A stretch of DNA of 64,000 nucleotides from Punctularia strigosozonata HHB-11173 SS5 (lineage: Eukaryota > Basidiomycota > Agaricomycetes > Corticiales > Punctulariaceae), in the NCBI RefSeq assembly GCF_000264995.1, contig NW_006767436.1:2063011-2127010 (forward strand), in the 5' to 3' direction. Under the pieces are notes generated by a model that ran no database searches, was not told the DNA's origin, and saw only the letters and a list, made by a program, of their open reading frames with translations. Of this stretch, positions 57,522 through 64,000 are shown one piece after another. How positions within the stretch are numbered: position 1 is the first letter of the stretch; every line of letters begins with the position of its first letter. The position numbers and the translations under genes are program-made.

Positions 57522-60500
57522 TCAGTCAAACATCGCCAATGCCGACTCGACTACTTCCTCGTCCACAGCTTCCGAGTTCACCGCCGACAGCAATTCCACC
57601 GAATCTTGGTTCCGTTCGTGAAAGCTTAATGCCCGCTCTGTCGTCGACACCGCTACCTCATCATGCTTGTTGACCCGGGGCGTTGCCTTGAGCAGCAGTT
57701 CATCTTCTGAGCTATCTCCATCACCGCCGTGAGAGGAGAATTCAGGCGCGGCGATTGGTGTGCTAATGAATGCGTCTGTATCGACGTCGCGGTCCCATTC
57801 CTCATCAGCTACGTCGCATTCACCCCCCTCACAATCGTCCTCTTCTTCCGGGAAATCGAACACGACTCCCTGGAGCACTTGTTCCGACACAGCAAGAGAG
57901 GCCAGCTCGTCGAAAGGCCTCCGCAACTTTGCGCGCCGTGCCCGGGCGGGAGTCTCCTGAAGGAAATCGTATGCATCCCCTCGTCCGCGCCGCGCACGCA
58001 ACGACTCCTCGACATCCTCACGACTGATTTTCTGAGTCTTCGGCGGGTGTCGTGCAGCGTGATGAGAGCCGAAGTACAACTGCGTGCTTGCATGAATCTG
58101 ACGGTACACCTTTTGGGATCATCGTGAACCACTCTCCCGATAAGAATGCGAATGATACGTACCCAAGGGCTTATTCTCGCGCGTCGCACGGACGAAGTAG
58201 GTTCCTGGGTGATGTGTCGAGTTATCGCCATGTATGCCGGCATTGTAGTAGGCATGTCAGGTAACGGATTCAGCACTGGGATGAATGGTTCATATGAGAT
58301 CTTCTTGAGAGCTCCCGGCCCATGGTCAGAGCCGCGATGCCTCTTCAAGTCATACATAGTGGCGAAGGTATTCTCGCAGTCTATCGATGTCACATCAGTG
58401 ATGGCAAATTGCGTTGTGCCCACAACGACTCGCCAGCGTACGGACAAGGCAGCGTATGGTGTTCATGCATCTGGACATGCTGTATCAAAGCCTGACGGCC
58501 ACTACATCGCTGCTCACAACTTTCCCAAAGACATAAGAGCGGTTCCTGTCTCGTTGTTCAGTCGACAACGCCATTCCTATTGACATTATACTTGCCCAGG
58601 AATCCAATCCCTCCGCGTGCAGTACGAGGTGCTGACCCAGTTTCTTTCCACATGCTAAGAGCGCTGTACATTCCCTCCACCGACAAGGTCGCGGGAACAA
58701 TGCGACTGAGACTTCTCGAGCGAAGTCTTCATCTAAAAATTGTATCAAGCAATGGCAAGGGTATCTAGAAAGATTTGATTACCCTCTGGGCTCGAGCTGG
58801 TAAACCCTAAATCAATCAGCGAGCGGTGGTTCCATAATTTTGATGTGCTCACCTCGCTCCCTGGCTTTATGCACCCACCCTGGGGCAACCGGAACTTCCA
58901 CCCATATATCACGCTTTTTAGCGCGACTCAAAGACTCATCCGTCACCTCTTCAGAAGGGACGACTCTGGCCACTGTCAGCGCGTCCTCATCCAAATGATG
59001 TGCGAACTGTACAGCATCCTCGGCAGATGTCGATTCGGGGGGTGTCGGCTCGAAAGAAGAGATTGTACGAGGAGGAGGTTCATGCCGATGGCCATTCAAC
59101 ATATTAACGGCACCAGGATCGCCCATTGGCTGGTCCGGCACTGATGACACTCCCCAAGATTTCGACGCCGCCGGCACCGACTGCACGGCCGTGGAGTGTG
59201 ACGTCGCTAGCAAAGGAACGTCCGGCTGGTTAAACTGAGGTATCGCTCCAGAAAGATCGCCGTTCAGGCTCGTCTGCACGATCGGCGGCGTATGATGTGC
59301 AACTTGTTGCGAAACGCCAGCCCGATACTTTTTTGCGGTATCGATCGGGAGTGGCGTGGATTCTGGGGATGTACTCCGCCTACGCTTCAAGAGCGAGTTG
59401 GGTCGCAATGCGCGCAAAATATCTTTAGCCAGTCGCCTCTTGTCCGCTTGTTGGGGCGAACGAAGCGGTATCTGCCGCTCATTCCGTTGCAATTGGGGTG
59501 TAGATACTGGAGAGCGTGCTGCGCTGCTTTCCTGTGGTTGGAAAGTCGGAGGAAGCTGCGGGGGAGGCGTCGTAACGCCACGAGCTGAAGCCGAGGTTGA
59601 ACCTGGAGCCGACATATATCCTGCAGTGTATGGCCGGTATGTCCAATGATGGGGTTGCGGCTGTTGCTGATTGTGACTCTGCTGACCTGTTATCGAAAAT
59701 GCATGTCCTTCTCTCGCGCTTAGCTTAGCTGACGTGGATGCAACGCTGGGCTTATCATTCAACAACATGCTTGGGGCATCCTGCGTCGAAGCATGTCTGG
59801 GTACAGATGCCGCAGCCGCAAGTCCATCCTGGGTGACGAGCGCATTTTGGTTGCTTGTCGATGCTGTCCCTGGTACGCCAATTCTTGCAGCAGATGGACG
59901 ATTATGACTTGAATCGAGTACGGGCGGGGCTGGGGTGGTATGGGCGACATGAATAGAATCGATCATTTGTGCCACGTATTCTTGAGCCATGTTCTAGTAT
60001 CACACTGAGTACTTGCTCCATCACCGCGGGAGTGTGATACCTCCTACCTTCGCAACACGCTTCACGGATTGTACATCCTACGTGATTTAACGTCATTGTT
60101 AAACGAGTATATTGTAGCGACATTCAAGGAATCACCTGTCGCGCGTCATTGGCTTGCTGCGATGATGACATGGATGGAGACGTTTGCTGGGAAAGCCGGG
60201 GCTGCTTAATGTTGCTTTCCGATTCATCGATTTCCACGATCCTCGATGAATCTTCACTAGCTTCGTCTGTGCGCTCTACTGAGGGGAAAGAGGCAATGGT
60301 GGGTGTACCGAGAGCGCCCGATAAACTGGAGGAAGAGGCAACGAAGGGGGAGGGTTCTAGACGGTGCATTAGTTTCTAGAAAGGGAGTATATGGCATAGA
60401 TCCCACCAGCGTTGTCGATGTGCACGGTGTTTGAGGAGCTATTGAAGTGGCCCTCCATCGTTTGGCTTACTGGGTACGGACCAGGGGCCGCATGGAATTG

Positions 60501-61295
60501 TGCGAATGTTGATTGCTGAGGGAGTGGATTCAACTGGTGGGCTGCTACATGGTTGTGCGTGAAATGAGATGGATGATGCGGCCAATATTGGGTCGAGGCG
60601 TTCATCGGTTGGGAGGACGAGAAGTTGTTTAGGTTCGAAGGCTGGTAGAATGGAGACAATGAGTTCATGCAGTGAGAGCGGGGAAGGCAGCATACATGTG
60701 AGTGCAACTGGTGACCTTGATTGCTCATTTGCCCTTGAACAGGCGCATAACCGTAGTTACCATTCATGGAAGATGGCCCGCTCTGAGAACAAATCAGTAT
60801 TCGTATAATATCAACAGAAGGGGTTGATTACTGGAGGAGCACGGTGTGCCGTAGAAATTGCCGGAACAGGGGTGCTCGCGCCAGAATGTGTTGACTGCAT
60901 GATCCGCAGGGCATTTCCAATCAGATTCGGATCACTGACTCGGCTCGTCAGTGACTCGTGCGTCTGCACGAATGCCAAGGATGGACGCACAACGAAGGGC
61001 CCACAGCGCCTCGTCCTTCCATTCGCTGTAACTCGAGCAGTTGCTGTCTGTAGAGGCTTCAGATGATCGTCATCCAGAGCGCGGAATGCGTCACTCACTG
61101 AGCATGTTGTCCTTGCCTAATCTGCTCAACCAGTAGATGACGGCGGTGCCCTAACTCGTTCTGTGCTCGCACATGTTGTATGAACCTTTGCATTTCTGCT
61201 TCAAGGCGGTTCAGCTGGGCATCGTTGCGCATATAGTCCGCATCGGGAATGATAGCACGAGATATCTGGTTGAGCCTGGACTGTTCATCTGCCAT
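57522..61295 (-). CDS. C2H2 zinc-finger protein with long disordered N-terminus
   Basis: The start gives MADEQSRLNQISRAIIPDADY and a coiled-coil stretch (LNRLEAEMQRFIQHVRAQNELGHRR). Long polar, glutamine- and serine-rich exons follow, with a basic patch KRRLAKDILRALRPNSLLKRRR. The apparent stop after MEPPLAD (58812) is removed if two small introns are used (donor GTGAGC in RERG, then GTAATC). The frame then runs RERGFTSSSPEDEDFAREV into three finger-like units: CRWREC...KKLGQHLVLH, CEQRCSGRQALIQHVQMH, and CPY...CENTFATMYDLKRHRGSDH. The C-terminus is acidic (DFPEEEDDCEGGECDVADEEWD), suggesting an activation region. Probably a transcription factor. Main doubt: whether fingers and N-terminus are one gene, as I propose, or two. 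Confidence 0.68.
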
Positions 61296-62029
61296 GAATG
61301 CTCAGAGTCGCGAGGAGGCGGTCCAACACGGGCAAAGACGAAAGAAAGTGCGTATATGAGTCACGTGATCAAAGGCAACTTTCTGGCAGCGCCGAATTAA
61401 GTATACACAGCGGGAAAACCAGGGAAAACATCTGGAAGGGGATCATTCCGCCGACCCGATCCTCGCTTGGCTCGTGTTTGTGACGTGTTGGGAGTACTGA
61501 ATAAGTAATGAGTTGCCTGAAACTTGAAATATGACTTTGGCAGGAATAAATTATATTGTTCTCACGCTCACATTACACATCAGTTACCACTCTAACCTGA
61601 TTACATTAACCCATATGCATCCAGCGTTGCTTACAACTTGAAAAGCAACGGATTCTGAACCAGCCGAGGCTGGAAATGCTGGGTTGTTAATGTCACCATG
61701 GTGCAAGCGAAGGTGGTCGCGCGGGGCACCCGCCGCTTTTCCAGTAATTGATGCAACGCACGCGTTGGCCGGCGATCCTCGCTCCTCGCTCGAGTCGCAT
61801 CAAAGAACCGAGCTAGGTTGGACCCTCAAGCCGGGACAAGGCAGTGAGGCTGCACACTGCCAGCCACACAGCGGAAAGCAAGGTTCTTATCCGGTACCGG
61901 TGCCATCGATCGATATCACGTCCCAACTTCGTCGGGACTGAAATCCATTCGACTGAATAAGTTAAGTAACTTCGCGGAAATGTCTTGGGTACACAATGCA
62001 CACCACCTACGAGTTTCTGCGTACAATTT
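61296..62029. other. Intergenic
   Basis: About 730 bases upstream of the zinc-finger gene. Frames at 61684-61941 show no motif. Presumed promoter only. Confidence 0.45.
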
Positions 62030-64000
62030 TCAATCTTCGTCTTCCTCTAATGCACCAATTTCATACTCTCCGCATATATCCCATCGCGACCCCTCGGCAG
62101 CGGCTGATACATATTTAACGAACTTCAAGACACCCTCGTCCCTCAGTACCATGAGCATTCTGTTGAATCCCGGTTGCACTGTCAGCAGCGTCCCGTCATC
62201 TTCGTCCTCGTCGCTTGAAGCGGATGCCATGGAAGCATCCTCATCCTCGTCGCCACTGGATTTTCTCTGGTCTTCCTCTGTAGAAGAGGGAGCACTGGAA
62301 GTCTGGATTTGTCCATCGTCACCATTGGCAGTAGCACGTGCGCCTTCCATCCCATTTTGTCGCTGAGCGCCCGATCGATAAACAGCGGGGTCTTCGTCGC
62401 CTTCGTGAGGAGCCATATAGCACTACATCCATCAACGGTTAGCGGTAAATTCGAACATTGAAACCAGAAATTCGCCTCCCAACCACCCCATAGGCCGGTT
62501 TCCCAGCCAGTGGGCTTGTGCTGTGTCCTCTTCTTCTTCCCTTTTGCCTTCGCCTCGCGAGCCTGGGCTTCAGGAGTCAAGCCGAGCACCACATCCAGGC
62601 GCGCTTCCTTTTCATTGCTCGTTGCCAAAGTGTAATCCAGCCCGGGTCGGAAGCGCCGGGCCTGAGCCGCGAAGCTCAGCGGTACCATTTGGGAAACGGT
62701 GGCGAGCCAAGCGCGGAAAGCCTCGCTTTTGAATAGCTCATCCTGAAGACTACGAATAATCTCCGTCGTGGAGGTGTTCGCAGCCCGAGGCTCGACTACA
62801 GCAGACGATGAGCCAGGGACTTTAGGCCGAAGCGTGCAGTAGCGCCATTTGTGTGGTGGGCCTGTGATTTCCCAGTCCCCGCTTAAACCGGCAGTATGAA
62901 GCGGTATGCGACCTTGCCGCTGCCCTTGGTCCAACCCGGCGTCTGCATCGGCGTCCCGTAAACCCGACAGGAGACGTGCAGCAAGCGACTCGGAAAGGAA
63001 GGAGTGCAGCTCCAAACTCGACTCTTCCACGAACCGACCGGCGAGTGCCCTCATCGTGCGCGGTTGAAGGTATACAGGATTGAGAAATTCGCGGAGGAAA
63101 GATGTGTGCTCCGGCGGTAATGTAGCGTCTGGCAGTGGCGGATCGTTCGTGTCTGCGTACGGGGTATGGTCGATGGAGCTGGAGGCCTAAGTACAAATCA
63201 GTGTATATTCATCGCATGGGAGCATAGAATTTACAAGTTGTTCGCGCGAGCTCTTGAGTTCCGGCGCAGGCTCGGGCACATAATCCTCCTCACCGGGTTG
63301 CGCCGCGTGGAACCATCCGCTGATACTCAAACGCTCACGGCCATCCTTTTCTTCTTTGCCGACGACGACTTCCTCGACGGAATGGAAGCTTTTTCCCGGC
63401 TGCACCTCGAAAAATATGAACTGGTTCCAGCTGGGTGGTATGCTCCTCGCCGGCAAAGCCTCGGGTTCCGGTATGCCACCTGGGCCATCCTTCGTAGCAT
63501 ACAACTCCAGTGCGCCGCCCCATTCCGGCTGCCACGTTTGTCCATGCGGGAGGGGCATATATAGGATGTATGATACCCGTCGGGTGCCGATCACGTCGTC
63601 ATGATTAAGAAGATGGCATCCGAACTTGTATGTGTTGACGGACATGTCTTGTTTGCTCCCAGAGAGTGGGCCGCATCCTGTAACGGTGCGCACGAACGAG
63701 CGGAATTGCGGAGAGTAGAGGGCGTTTCGCAGAGTGAGCAATGAAGGCAGGCGAGCGAGGTCCTCCGAGGACAGAAAGGACAGCGATGCAAGATCGCCGG
63801 TCTGGTGAACCTACAGGGGATCCAGGCCATGGATGAATCTACGACTATGACTCTGATCTGGTCTTGCACGCACCTTGTATATATCCGTCTCCTTTTCAGT
63901 GAAGCACAGCTGTCCTAAACACTCGTCTTTCACTTTGACAAGCAGTTCGTCCTGGAACAGCTGATCCAGCTTCGCATGTTTGTAGGGTTCGCTACTGGCA
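62030..64000 (-). CDS. TPA1: Prolyl hydroxylase TPA1/OGFOD1-like, 5' end outside the window
   Basis: A 2-oxoglutarate and Fe(II)-dependent dioxygenase of the Tpa1/Ofd1/OGFOD1 family, which hydroxylates a proline of ribosomal protein uS12 and affects translation termination. Visible parts are LVKVKDECLGQLCFTEKETDIYKVHQTGDLA, LTLRNALYSPQFRSFVRTVTGCGPLSG, then VNTYKFGCHLLNHDDVIGTRRVSYILYMP (HxD iron ligands) and WGGALELYA. SWNQFIFFEVQPGKSFHSVEEV and RLSISGWFH bring the second histidine and the 2-oxoglutarate arginine. The second, degenerate half-domain follows (PEHTSFLREFLNPVYLQPRTM to WRYCTLRPKVPG, RRFRPGLDYTLAT). The gene ends with an acidic tail (GALEEDED). Catalytic residues are intact. The protein start lies beyond the right edge. 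Confidence 0.9.

Noticed and set aside
58485-58812. Separate gene for the zinc fingers
   Set aside because: Consensus introns join the fingers in frame to the upstream disordered exons, so a single gene is preferred.
1-64000. Metabolic gene cluster or mobile element
   Set aside because: No backbone synthase, P450 group, transposase, terminal repeats or target duplications were seen; the genes are mostly unrelated housekeeping genes.

Overview
The window is nuclear DNA of a filamentous basidiomycete, most likely an agaricomycete. The evidence is gene-dense sequence (27 protein genes in 64 kb), very short GT-AG introns (about 50-60 bases, several per gene), fungus-specific proteins (DASH subunit SPC19, MGM101, a KEX1-type carboxypeptidase, TOM20, a free-standing NUP98) and families typical of agaricomycetes (secreted phytase-like esterase, orphan 7TM proteins, disordered C2H2 factor). 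I saw no rRNA, tRNA, CRISPR array, insertion sequence or recognisable retroelement. All gene models are hand-spliced from reading frames, splice sites and family motifs, so internal exon borders are approximate unless stated.

Layout, left: a SET-like gene runs off the left edge (-). TOM20 (-) and an AAA ATPase (+) share a short divergent promoter. They are followed by an MFS anion/vitamin-type transporter (-), a small secreted protein (-), MGM101 (-) divergent from an ER thioredoxin-fold membrane protein (+), KEX1 carboxypeptidase (-), a second copy of the small secreted protein (+), SPC19 (+) convergent with uroporphyrinogen decarboxylase (-), an orphan 7TM protein (+), an RGS/RAX1-like membrane protein in unusually GC-rich sequence (+), and an EVE-domain protein (-).

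Centre: a secreted phytase-like esterase (+), then a lysine-rich protein (-) built from a tandem series of similar, in-phase exons, which is the most unusual object here. After a gene-poor stretch of 1.9 kb come stomatin (+), a GH5-type glycosidase (-), the complex I assembly methyltransferase-fold protein NDUFAF5 (+), TRM10 (+) and NUP98 (+).

Right: a ferric reductase (-), a TPR protein (-) divergent from RNA polymerase I subunit RPA135 (+), a histone-fold protein with a long disordered tail (-), a C2H2 zinc-finger protein (-), and the TPA1/OGFOD1 prolyl hydroxylase running off the right edge (-).

This is mostly housekeeping territory with no sign of a metabolic gene cluster. Loose themes are mitochondria (TOM20, MGM101, NDUFAF5, possibly stomatin), iron/heme (URO-D, ferric reductase, iron-dependent TPA1) and nucleus/RNA (NUP98, TRM10, RPA135, histone-fold and zinc-finger proteins). 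Adjacency alone does not show that these genes work together.
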